In this document: positions 11,544 through 21,352 of the stretch, one piece after another | How the letters are laid out: every line of letters begins with the position of its first letter | Position numbering within the stretch: position 1 is the first letter of the stretch | Origin: Coniochaeta sp. PMI_546 | Lineage: Eukaryota > Ascomycota > Sordariomycetes > Coniochaetales > Coniochaetaceae | NCBI GenBank assembly: GCA_021432605.1 | Contig: MU271143.1 | Span: forward strand, 3,915,277 to 3,979,276 | DNA length: 64,000 nt | Direction: 5' to 3' | Program-made: the position numbers and the translations under genes | Notes under the pieces: model-generated | The model's database searches: none | Told to the model about the DNA's origin: nothing | The model's input: only the letters and a program-made list of their open reading frames with translations

Positions 11544-12173
11544 TTTCACTGTGTTCTCCACCTTCCACCCCAGACTCTGATCTATCAGGCATGACCATGA
11601 TGTAGCGACCGTCTGCGAGCAACACGTATGGGTCTACCCGAGGAGAGCCCTCACATTTACCCGCTGTATCACTTCTCGGGGCTTCAAATGGCAGACATTG
11701 CAACCTTGTCAATTGCCGTGCGGCGCTGTTTGCAGAATTATGTCCCCTGAAATTGACCCGATGTCTGTTGGCAGCTTGAGGGTGTATATAGCCTGGAAAC
11801 CGCGCCCCAATTCGTATGCAGACTCGATATTAGAACACAAGCTCTGCCTAGAACCCCTTGTGGAACTCGACTCATGGCTAAGATACCACGATAATACAGT
11901 CCGCGGTCGTAGCGATACCGATCACAGCCCCCAATTAGCCCACATCCAGGGTGTTGGCTTGGTAGGCGTAAGCAATTCACCGAGTGCGCACATGCCACTG
12001 TCGTTACCATCGATCCTATGAGTATAAAACGAGCCAAGGCAGGCTGAAGGCATAACCCTCGCACATCTGCAAGCTGGCTCAGATCTACACATTATCCACA
12101 GGTCCGTCTATCCATCCGCACAACTCGCGTCTCCAAAGCTAACACACATAAGTAAGACCCAACTACAGCTGTC
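11544..12173. other. Intergenic, 5' flank of the small secreted protein gene
   Basis: No supported coding frame. The right end carries the TATA box listed separately and a likely 5' UTR. Confidence 0.5.
12023..12029 (+). promoter_or_regulatory. Probable TATA box of the small secreted protein gene
   Basis: TATAAAA lies 145 bp before the ATG at 12174 in otherwise mixed sequence, a usual distance for a fungal gene with a 70-110 nt leader. Confidence 0.5.
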
Positions 12174-12734
12174 ATGATGCATATCTCTCTCACAGCCCTT
12201 GGCACCTCGCTGTTACTCAGCCATCTCACATCCGCTAGCGTCGCCAGCGAGGAGACGTGCTACTCCAGCGAGGGCGTCAACCTCCTCTGCTACCGCTCCC
12301 CCAGCGGCGAGCCCCAGGCCGTGGACGTGGCCGACGTCAGCTACATAGCCGCCTACCTCCGGCGGTACGGGCGCACGAACCCGCGCAAGCCGGGCTTCTA
12401 TACCATGCTCGCGCGGGACACGGCCGACTGCGCGGAGTGGACGCTGTACACGCGCGGGTCCGCCCTAGCGCTCGCCAAGCACGTCGACCCGGCCGTCAAC
12501 ACGTCGGTGCTGTTCGAAGACATCGCCGCCACCATTGACGGCGGCGACAGGGCCACCGACGCGCAGAAGCGGGCCGCCATCATCGGGTGCCTGTCCGACG
12601 GCGGCTCGCTCGGCGTCGTCGTCAATGCTACCAACCCGGCCTACGCGACGGAGGAGTATGTCGCTTCTGGGTACCAGCCTGGTGGGATCTTGGTCAAGAT
12701 CGTACATTCTACATCTGAGTCTTCGGATACTTGA
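12174..12734 (+). CDS. Small secreted protein with four cysteines, function unknown
   Basis: An intronless 186-residue protein. An N-terminal signal peptide covers about residues 1-25, ending near SASVAS. The mature part has four cysteines (C29, C39, C86, C139), enough for two disulfides, and a conserved-looking core around GFYTMLARDTADCAEWTLYT. Size, secretion and cysteine count are those of fungal secreted effector-like or surface proteins, but no named family is recognised. Two consecutive ATGs start the frame; the first is taken. Confidence 0.65.
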   Translation: MMHISLTALGTSLLLSHLTSASVASEETCYSSEGVNLLCYRSPSGEPQAVDVADVSYIAAYLRRYGRTNPRKPGFYTMLARDTADCAEWTLYTRGSALALAKHVDPAVNTSVLFEDIAATIDGGDRATDAQKRAAIIGCLSDGGSLGVVVNATNPAYATEEYVASGYQPGGILVKIVHSTSESSDT

Positions 12735-12833
12735 GTGGTGACTTGAGTCTACAGCCTGAGCACAGCTACAGCAAACCAGAGATTAGGTTACCGGTAGAAG
12801 CAGCAAAAACAAATGGCACCGGAGTAGAAGATC

Positions 12834-12838
12834 AAAAA
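12834..12838 (-). terminator. Pol III terminator of the 5S rRNA gene
   Basis: The 3' end of the 5S gene reads ...GTACGTTTTT on the minus strand; the run of five T (AAAAA at 12834-12838 on plus) is the standard Pol III stop and partly overlaps the last base of the RNA. Confidence 0.75.
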
Positions 12839-12956
12839 CGTACAACACCAGGGATTCCCCGGTGGTCACCCACCCGAGTACTAGTCTGGCGATTACTGGC
12901 TTATCTATGGGAGAGCGGACGGGATCCCGAGTTCTCCAGTATCTATGGTCGTACGT
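12838..12956 (-). rRNA. 5S ribosomal RNA
   Basis: A 119-nt Pol III gene. The 5' end ACGTACGACC pairs with the 3' end GGTGTTGTACGT (helix I, one G-U). The conserved internal control region reads as expected: AAGCCAGTAAT, then GTACTCGGGTGGGTGACCAC and the GGGGAATCCC helix. A TATATAAT-like upstream element lies at about 12980-12988. A lone 5S gene between protein genes fits the dispersed 5S organisation of filamentous ascomycetes. A truncated relic is at 18449-18511. Confidence 0.93.
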
Positions 12957-13245
12957 GTATGATCGTGCCCCAGAAATAGTATATAATGTCCAGAAAGCGG
13001 GACACCAGTGGGCCGGAAAAAGACGCACCTGGTAAACTCAGTACTAAAGCCAGATGTTGTTCAATGAAGTTGTGGAACTTATAACGGGTTTCGCCCAGAA
13101 CTATCTAGAGGTGGCCAATACACAAGCTCCAGGGTTGCCGTTCGAGACGGCATCGACAACTCATATCATCCGGAGTACAGTACATAGGGAAATGATAGTT
13201 AATTACATCTTGGTGTAACTATGGCAGGGTGTCGTAACCATAACA

Positions 13246-14371
13246 CTATAGTCGGTATGGACCAAAATCCTTGTACCCGGCGCCCTTGACAAATGTTTGC
13301 AACCACGGGCCTTGGGTCTTCTCCTGTGCAAGCTCCCACAAGAGACTCCCATGCGCCTCCCCCGAGACCTTGAAAATAGGTCCGCCGTCTGCCTTCCGCT
13401 CGTCGACATAATAGAACCTACAGAACCCCTCTTAGTGGTCAAGCCATCAACACGATTGACAGACAAGGTGGTGAGGGGGAATATTGGCATACTTATAGCC
13501 ACGGTCTTTATAGGCCGCCGCCGCGGCATTCATCATGTGTGCGGCCGCGGACTTGCCCGTACCCGCATCCATGAACGAGGGGAGGATGGCCACATTGAGG
13601 ATATTTCCCGTGTAGAAGAACAACTTTGCTGCACCCGCGGGGAGATCCGCGAAGCCGAGCACGGCTTGCTGTGCGGCGACGAAGGCACTAGTGGTATTGA
13701 TGTTCATGTCGCGGTTGAAGCTTGCCAACGGGATGGCGAAGGGGTCATTGGGCGGCGAGGGCGTCATGGAAGCGGCTACAAACTACACCATTAGCAACGC
13801 ATTGCGTTTCTTCTAGATAGACGCTTTCCGGGGAAAAGTTTGGGGGTGGTTTGGGGGTGTGGCGCGACTTACCATTATACACGACCACGCTGGGAACGCC
13901 CAGCTCTTTCCTGGTGCGAGTAAATGCGTGGACCACGTCGTCTGTGTTGGCAAAGTCACTCTTGATGTAGAGTTGCTCGGGTGTGCTGTCGGCCTCCTGC
14001 AGCGAGCGCGAGGCGAGGGCAACCTTGTAGCCCTTTGCCGCGAAAGCGCGCGCAATTCCCTGGCCTATGTTAGGCCCGGCGCCGAGGATGAGGATGACTA
14101 GATATGTGCCCGACGTGATGGTGTATAGTGGTGAAGGGCGAGTGTTGAATAGTAAGTGGCAACTGGTGAGTAGTTTGAGGGAGGGAGATGTCAGCGCTTG
14201 TGCTAGTACTGCGTGCTTATCCAGACGGTTGCCGGTCCAGAACGAAGGCCTGGCCAGCTTAATATAGTCGATTCTGGCTGGTCTGAGCACGGGCCGTGGC
14301 GTGACGAAACATAGGTGTGGAGGAGACACAGCCAAAGGCGTGTCATCTACACCAACCACCCCTACATACAT
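13246..14371 (-). CDS. Short-chain dehydrogenase/reductase
   Basis: Three exons in transcription order: 14371-13873, 13775-13493 and 13417-13246. Joined, the frame gives 317 residues. The Rossmann start YLVILILGAGPNIGQGIA binds NAD(P), and GYKVALASRS follows at the second strand. NTTSAFVAAQQAV and FYTGNILN mark the middle of the SDR fold. The classical YxxxK is not clear: the corresponding segment AAAHMMNAAAAAY lacks an obvious catalytic Lys pair, so this is an atypical SDR and may not be a reductase of the usual kind. The core begins about residue 90; the 90 residues before it look non-conserved, so the real start may be nearer 14110 or in a missed exon. Confidence 0.7.
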
Positions 14372-14713
14372 GTCCTACGCTTTCGAGCAGCCCACAGCCA
14401 CTGCCCTGATTTCGATGTCCCCATTATGATGATGACCGGCATCAGCGGGTCGATTCTACACCGAATACCGTTAGGGTAAAAACTTGGTCCCGGGAGTCAA
14501 GAGGGGTGTGTTCTTATCCAGACATAACTTGGGAAGCCAATGCTAAGCTGACACTGTAGTTTCAACATATCCGTTCTTCTACTTTCATTAGAACCACTGA
14601 TTAATGGCTCTCGGAATGATTACCGGCTGTCATACAACACAATTACACTCTAGGTAGAATCTTCTCACCGAAGGTTTTTTTTAATGAGCCCTAACGCTTC
14701 TTAGTATAGACTC
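14372..14713. other. Intergenic, nothing seen
   Basis: It lies between the two minus-strand dehydrogenase genes and holds the 5' flank of the first and the 3' end of the second. No coding frame. Confidence 0.5.
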
Positions 14714-15759
14714 TCAGAGGTATGGCTTTTTCTCTGAGTGCGAGATGAACACGCCCGCATAACCACCGTCAACAGTAGCCTTCTTCACCAGAGCCAAGAC
14801 TGACTTGACGCTGACGTCTGGCTTGGCAGGTCCTTGGAAGCTAGGAGAATAGTCCTTGAACTTTTGAAACATAGCCATAGCCAACTTTCCTTCCTCGTCG
14901 GTTTCTATCTGAACGTCAGCAGAAAGCACGCCAATTTAATTGTTCAGACGACTACATACCAATCTGCAGACTGCCGGTGTCTACCGCACCAGGGCAAATC
15001 GCCATGACGAGGACGCCCTTCTCACGGTAGACGGCACTGAACTTGGCCACAGCCATATTCAGAGCTGCCTTACTCATTGAATAAGCCACGGCCTGGTATA
15101 TATCGGCCTTGAGTGTCATCTCAGTGTCCGAGATACCGGTGGAGATGGCAATCACTTTCTTTGCGCGACCCTTCAAAATCATGGGCATGAAAATATTGAA
15201 CAGGTGAACCGGGCCGATGGCGTTGACTCGGAAGTGTTCAATCAAATCTTCCTCGAGGGCTTTTGGATCCTGGCCCCTGTTGACGAATTAGTCTCAAATA
15301 ACGATACCAGGGACGTTTATCCCCCACCGAGAACCTACAGAGTATCAATGCCGACCAAGGCAGTCTTAGCTTGAAGCGCGGCATTGGCAATGATGTAATC
15401 AAGGGTGCCGTCTGTTTTCTCCGAAACAACCTGGGCTGCTATCTATAAAACCATTGAATCAGTTTCCACCTCTGTTTGATGGACCACTTGTCCGCTTGCC
15501 TTCAATGCATCCGGATCTGTAGTGTCGGCCTGAATGATGTAGATATTTCTCCGTCCGATTTGAGCGGCAACCTTGGCCTCGACGGCGACTTTGTTGCGGA
15601 CGAGACCGAAGACGGAGTTGGCTGGGTTTTCGGAGAGCTGGCGGAGAAACTCGAACTACATGGCAGATTCTTTGTGTTAGTGAGGAGTCTTGTCCATGAC
15701 GTAGGATGAGAGCGTACGCCAATGCCACGAGAGACTCCCGAAATTACGTAGGAGGACAT
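14714..15759 (-). CDS. Short-chain dehydrogenase/reductase with a GC-AG intron
   Basis: Five exons in transcription order (15759-15718, 15655-15500, 15442-15339, 15276-14960, 14904-14714) give 269 residues. The N-terminus YVISGVSRGIG is the TGxxxGIG-type cofactor loop. The NxxG position reads NAA (IIANAAL). The catalytic Ser lies in VIAISTG, and YSMSK supplies the YxxxK pair. NPG-like CPGAVDTG closes the cofactor site. All SDR catalytic elements are present, so an active NAD(P)H oxidoreductase is likely; the substrate is unknown. The intron at 15443-15499 starts with GCAAGC rather than GT; using it keeps the frame and the expected sequence. Same strand as the neighbouring SDR, but the two are not close copies. 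Confidence 0.85.
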
Positions 15760-16310
15760 TGTAACTGAAATCTTGTCGTGGACAAAAGCGAGGTTGACTG
15801 AGTGTGGGATGATGCTGAGACGTCGTTCTTGAGTGTTGGTGAACCTGAAGAGGAGCAATCATAGGTGTTCTTATATCGTTCTGGACCCATCCTTGGAACC
15901 CTGTTTACTCGCTGTTCAACTTCAAATCTACGCTGCTTCTATTGGTATAATGTGAGCGCGGGTGTGTGTATAGCGAGGTATTCTGAATCAGGGGTCCGCT
16001 GTCAACTGCCAAGACACAGGAAAGTTGCCGTTCTTCTAAATGCGGACAAGGCGCTCAGAACCCGGGGCCCGCTGTAAACTAGACTTACACAAAAAGTTGC
16101 CGTTCATCTGGATTCGGACGATGTGCGGGCATTTGTCAGCGGAGGTGCCAGTGCAATAGGGGGGCTTTAAAGGCGGTTGCAGCCGCCCCTTGGACTTGCG
16201 CATTTGTCAACTTGGTGCAAAAGGAGAAATCTGGCAACTTTCGTGTGGAATGCTGAACAATTCTTAGCTTACACACTCAAGACATTACAGGAAACCTCAC
16301 TTGCGACATT
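15760..16310. promoter_or_regulatory. Divergent intergenic region (SDR and ARCA-like factor)
   Basis: A 550-bp region lies between divergent starts at 15759 (minus) and 16311 (plus). It contains two near-repeats of about 20 bp around 16018-16036 and 16087-16107 (AAAGTTGCCGTTCTTCT and AAAAGTTGCCGTTCATCT). They could be paired regulator sites. No gene. Confidence 0.4.
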
Positions 16311-18222
16311 ATGCATGTGAATCAGTGCTGGGCTTGCAAAGGTATGCTATTGTCCCAGTCCAAGTGACGTGTATCAAGAGGGCTAGTTACTGACGCGCGA
16401 CAGACTCCAGAGCTCTGTGCGATCGCGTCCACCCCCGTTGTTCCAGGTGTGCTCGGTCGAACAGGCCATGTCATTATGGGTTGCGGCTGTCGTGGCCAAA
16501 GGGTTCCAACAAGAAGCGGAGCTTGACCCATTCTGTGCAGGATGTAGTTGGCACTGCAAAACGTTTCTCCCAGACGAGTTTTGTCAATGCGACGTCATGG
16601 GATATTCAGCTCCACGACTACCTGCGGATGAAACAAGGTTGACACCCTCACGGACTTTGCCTGTCATCCAGCTAATACTCCAGCGCATAGGACTCGGTAA
16701 TCATGCGGGATATAACTTTCAAAGGCTCGATCCGTCGAGAGCCCTATCATGGCTCCCAACTTACCTAGGTTATGAGGACCGAGAACTTATTGATCACTGT
16801 AAATATAATACTACTCGTAACACGTTGCCAGGCTAACACGTGCAGTTATGTATACAGCGTTGTCGACCCTGGCCATTTTCGAATCGGACAAGAACGATTT
16901 CTTGGGTCTTTTGATGCGTCTAGCTCTGTCAGATAGTTCGCCGTCTTCCGTGGCGGTGTTACAATCGGCGTTGGCGCTTTCCTCGTTCCACCGGCATGGT
17001 CTACAAGCATCGGTTTTTCGGTTCAAGGCGCGCGCTCTACGTGCTCTGATCATATCTAGCAATCACTGTACTGGAACTCCCACGATCTTCCATCATATTG
17101 CGGCGAGTATGATACTGTGCCACCTTGAGGCATGTTTAAGCTTGGATCTATGTCTTCTTTCCGAACAACCACTCACCCGCGCTTCAGATGCTTGAAATGC
17201 CAAATACAGTATCCCTATGGTTCTGTAAGTGACTTTTGGTCTAATCAATTTACCTCCCCGTTCTGGAACGATAATTCTGGTCTAGGTATTGGTTCTTCTG
17301 CTGCCATTTCATGAAATGGGTGGCATGGTTCGTGAAAGACATTGCTAAACTGTGTTCTACATTGTAGGTCATTTGAGTGAGGCTAGAACTTTGGTCGACA
17401 ATGCAGGCCTTGACAGCCAAAGTTTTCAAGGCGAACTTTCCAGACTTCAAGACTGGGTAGAGTATCATATGGTCATGAGCCGGTTCAGCCACCGACATTG
17501 GTATATCAATGGAGAGCCTACCACAGGAGTCAAATACTTCGCACGTGTGGACGAGGAAACTTGCTACTCACGGAAGGTGAGGCTGAAGACTACGCAAATT
17601 CTTATGTGTACGGCATCATTTATCTGATATGATACAGTTTAAAACTGCATCGCTCTGTTCACATGAACTTCTTCGGCATTTATACAATATGTTCGACGTG
17701 ATCCGAAAACCAACAGACTCACAGTACCACAGCGACGAATACGAAAATTCCTTGCGCTGCCTCGAGAACAAGATAACCAGTATTGTCCCGTCACCACCAA
17801 ACAGTATATCTGATACTATGTCCGACTCGAGCACAGGCTGGGTGGCTACAATAGATATTTTGAAGCTAGCCTCTCTAATTTACCTCAAGAGAGCATCACG
17901 AAACTTTTCAGGAACCTCCCCTCAAATTGATGCCATGGTTGACAAGGCCCATGCACTTCTCGACATTTTGGAGACCTTCGATCTGGCCTTTCCATTACTG
18001 ATTATTGGATGCGAGGCTCGGACAGACGAACAGAGACTAAGTGTTCTCGGGCATATTGAAAGAGCAATGAGAACCTCGACTTTGAGGAGCTTGCATGGAC
18101 TGCAAAATATTCTCGAGCAGATTTGGGTTCAGGACGACCTTGCTGTTGATTATGAGCTGGACTACTTGGAGAAGTTGGACGCTGTAATATCTTCTTACCA
18201 GATCATGCCAAGTTTTGTCTAG
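16311..18222 (+). CDS. Zn2Cys6 transcription factor, ARCA-like
   Basis: Seven exons (16311-16341, 16404-16637, 16691-16798, 16846-17129, 17188-17224, 17368-17576, 17638-18222) give 495 residues. The zinc cluster at the extreme N-terminus reads CWACK, CDRVHPRC, CARSNRPCHYG, split by intron 1, and fits CX2CX6CX6CX2CX6C. The middle region (ALSDSSPSSVAVLQSALALSS, then HRHGLQASVFRFKARALRAL) is the typical fungal-specific factor domain of ARCA-like proteins. It acts as a nuclear DNA-binding regulator; targets are unknown. Intron 4 (17130-17187) would use a GC donor, and the intron before exon 6 is 143 nt. The weak splice sites make this gene easy to mis-annotate as several fragments. Confidence 0.75.
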
Positions 18223-18448
18223 CATAGGAGATTCTCATGTTTGGAATATGATAGATAACATGAGCAGGAGTACCGCGCAAGTGATGCAGAAGGTGCCTTA
18301 CTCCTAAACCTCCAGTTCCCTTAGGCAGTAGGACTCGAGATATTGGTGCTTCTCTCCGTTTTCAGCTACCGGTGCTCCGGAAAAGACCGGAGGACTGCGC
18401 AGCACACTTGGCCACACAGAAACCTTACAAAAGGATCACCAAGGCCAC

Positions 18449-18511
18449 GAGTTTCCAGTATCTATGGTCGCACATATGAGATCATGCCCCAGAAACAGTA
18501 TATAATTTCCA
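18449..18511 (-). pseudogene. 5S rRNA relic: first ~27 nt of the gene plus upstream flank
   Basis: On plus, 18449-18475 matches the 5' end of the 5S gene at 12838-12956 (shared core CCAGTATCTATGGTCG). The match continues into the upstream flank (GCCCCAGAAA, then AGTATATAAT at about 18499-18508). The rest of the 5S gene is missing. Because promoter-side sequence is included, this is a DNA-level copy or the stump of a former gene, not a reverse-transcribed RNA. Confidence 0.65.
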
Positions 18512-18662
18512 AGAATTAGTATGCAACGGAAGTGTAGAAATATGCTCTGCCGCAGAGTCAAAGAAAGCTTCGAGGAAACCTCGCAGCCAGCAGCCCGCCA
18601 ACCTCACTCACGTAGCTAAACATCTCAGCTGGATTCTAAGCAGTTAGCCCGCCACTGCAACC

Positions 18663-18730
18663 TCCCCCTTAGCAATCGGCAGAGCGTAAGACTTCAACCT
18701 CAAAATTGCGTCTCGACCCCCGCATCGGCT
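18663..18730 (+). pseudogene. tRNA-Lys relic
   Basis: This stretch aligns with tRNA-Lys(CTT) at 984-1056: AATCGG.AGAGCGT, then AGAC and the 3' segment CGACCCCCGCATCGG are shared. Two bases of the D stem are missing, the T stem no longer pairs (GCGTC against CCCGC), and the anticodon loop is altered. Similarity continues into the 3' flank (CTCAATTC, GATG, and GCTCAAGATT further on). It cannot fold into a working tRNA. Confidence 0.75.
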
Positions 18731-19366
18731 CACTCAATTCTCGATGGACGGCCGTCTGGCTAATCTTTGTATCTTGTTTGGTATATCCTTGGTCTGCCGC
18801 TCAAGATTGTGAGTTATAAACATTTGTAGCAAGTGCGACTCGGTCGAACCTGCACTGAGGCAGTAGTCTAACTGTCAAAGGCTTTGCAGGGGTTGAGTGA
18901 GGGTGTTGAGATCCAGAACAAAAAATGGGTGGGATGTGACCGGCTTTTACACAAGTTGGCATTGATTGCGGTTTTTGGGTTCTATCCCCGCTTCCACCCG
19001 TTCTGGAAATGTGAGATGCGACAGGGCTTCCCTGCACGGATACGCCCGTCGCTCTGGATTAGACCTAGGCTACACCGGACAGGCCACCGGTTGAAAGACA
19101 TGCATCCGCGGTGCATGAAACGACAACGCTAAAGAATAGCTTCCGGGCTTCTGCAAGCTCTGGTTGGCAGAAGGAACCTGTCAGGATCCCTACCCAAGGC
19201 ACTGCCAACGAGTTGCCAATTATTTTCTCGGATCAGCTTGGCTGGGGCAAGTGAAAGGGCTTTGGAGGGTTATTTATATCTGTGGCCCCTCATTCTCAGA
19301 GCCTTACCGTGCTGTGCTGGTAACACAACATTTTCAATTGCCCTAGATTGAGGCAGATCTCAAGAA

Positions 19367-20922
19367 ATGGCGGAAGCTCCAGCGAAGATCGTATGCTAAA
19401 CCCTACATATTAGTCCCGCTCGTGTGGGACTTGCTAATGAAACCAAATTGCCTCTTAGGCTGCTGATGAGTTCGAGAATGTCAATGCGGAAGAGGAAGTG
19501 GTATGTACAATTGGACCTGATCTTGACGTTCGTCAGTTCTGCCGTCGCTCCACTGACCGGCCCATTGAAATCAGTCCCTCGCAACGTCTAAGACGTCTTT
19601 GAGAAGCTCTGTCTTGCATTATGTCGAGGATAATGGCAGAAGATACCATGCGCTTAGCGCCGGAAGTGAGTACTTAAGTCAATCGAACTCTGAGAAGTCC
19701 GAGTCCAATCTGACCTCTGCCAGAATACTTCTTACCGAACGACGAAGTATGTTCGGCATTCCTCGTACTAATTATGTAGTCGGATTTCTCTAACACGTCT
19801 TCTCTCTGTGCAAAGCTTGAGCTTGAGCGTCTTGGTGGGTTATATGTCTTGACATTGCTCAAGGCGTTGGCTGACTCTTTGTCCCCTCAGATCTCGAACA
19901 CAATCTGTTTCTCCTAACGCTCGACAACAAGCTTTGTCTTTGCCCAAAGAGCGAAGGTGCCAAGAGAGTGCTCGATGTTGGTACTGGAACAGGTATTTGG
20001 GCTATTGACTTTGGTCAGCTTCCCCAATTAGACGTCCCTCCAGTCCAAGCCTAACAAGCCCCAACAGCGGATAGATACCCTGACTCGGAGGTGATTGGCG
20101 TGGATCTGAGTCCAGTTGCCCCTGTCTGGTATGTGAAGAGAATGATTATCCTCAACATGTACTTCCTAGGCAGCTCACTCTAAACACGACTTAGGGTCCC
20201 AAGCAACTGCACCTTCGAGGTTGATGACGTCGAGAAGGACTGGGTATGGTCGAAGCCATTCGACTTCATCTTCTCCCGTATGTTGGGAGGCAGCTTTGCC
20301 GACACCCAAGCATTCATCAATAAGGCATACGCGTGAGTGCTCCGCCTCTTTACTTCTCAGGATTATAGACTTAACAGCTGCAACGCTAGCCATCTCGAAC
20401 CCGGCGGCTACCTCGAGATGATTGACATGGCTCTGCCAGTCAGTAGCGACGACGGTACGCTAACGGAAGACAACTTCCTGCACAAGATGTCCGTCATGAC
20501 CGTTCAAGCGGCAAAGAACCTGGGGCGACCGATCCACCTGGCGCCACACTACAAGGAGATGTTCGAGAAAGCCGGCTTCGAGGACGTGACATTCAAGAAA
20601 TTCAAGTGGCCCAGCAACATCTGGCCCAAGGACCCGAAGTTCAAGGAGATGGGCCGCTGGAATTTCGCCAACATTGACCCTGGCTTGGAGGGCTTGACGC
20701 TGTTCTTGTTCACTCATGGGCTGAAAATGAGTAAGGAGGAGACGCTTGCTTACTGCGCCGGGGCAAGGAAGGAGATTCGGGACGTGAAGATTCATGCGTA
20801 CTGGCCATTGTAAGTTACGTTCCAGATTGTCGTGCCGGTTATTCACTTGGAGATTGCTAACCATCACCAGAGTTGTTTGCTACGGCAAAAAACCACAGAG
20901 TGTGGCAACAGAGGTAAAGTGA
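19367..20922 (+). CDS. LaeA-like SAM-dependent methyltransferase
   Basis: Ten exons (19367-19390, 19459-19500, 19575-19665, 19724-19746, 19816-19834, 19891-20013, 20068-20128, 20195-20332, 20390-20809, 20871-20922) sum to 993 nt, 330 residues. The order of blocks is that of the LaeA-like family: ENGRRYHA-type start (DNGRRYHALSAG), YFLPNDE, motif I [31 protein letters not shown], then DDVEKDWVW, FSRMLGGSF and the EPGGYLEM strand. LaeA itself is a nuclear regulator of secondary metabolism; the many LaeA-like paralogues in fungi mostly methylate small molecules, and this one could be either. Very small exons (19, 23 and 24 nt) are typical of this family. Confidence 0.88.
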
Positions 20923-21352
20923 TAAGTGAAGGAATATGAGTATCAGGTTTGCAACATCTTCTCGTTCAGACTCATGGCATGCCAGCCGTTACTGGTGAAG
21001 TTTGACAGGGCCTCACAGCACATCACGTCTACTCATTTGCGAGTCCTGAGTGACTGAGGCTACAAAGCGGAGCCCATAGGCTGATTCACTACACTATACA
21101 TTGTCTTTATATATGGTCTTAGAGGACAGCTAACAAGATGCTTATATTGGACACTGTCTCTTTATTTACCTTCACCTGGCGACTTGATACCTTCCTTGTG
21201 ATTGGTCAATATGAACCTAAGAAGCCTCACTTCTTCGTTCCACGAGCTCACCACTAAACGTCTCGTACTCCCATTCTTGCACTTATCATCATTTCATAAT
21301 TGCCGACCACCACTAAAACTTACCCTCACCCTACTAGCTTCAGCAAGCCAAC
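20923..21352. other. Intergenic, promoter side of the first cysteine-patterned gene
   Basis: A TATATAT run sits at about 21108-21114, some 240 bp before the ATG at 21353, followed by a CT/CA-rich leader. No gene. Confidence 0.4.

Larger units (their letters stand above)
18223..19366. other. Intergenic with decayed Pol III gene copies
   Basis: No protein gene is supported. The stretch holds the 5S and tRNA-Lys relics listed separately and the 5' flank of the LaeA-like gene. Confidence 0.5.
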
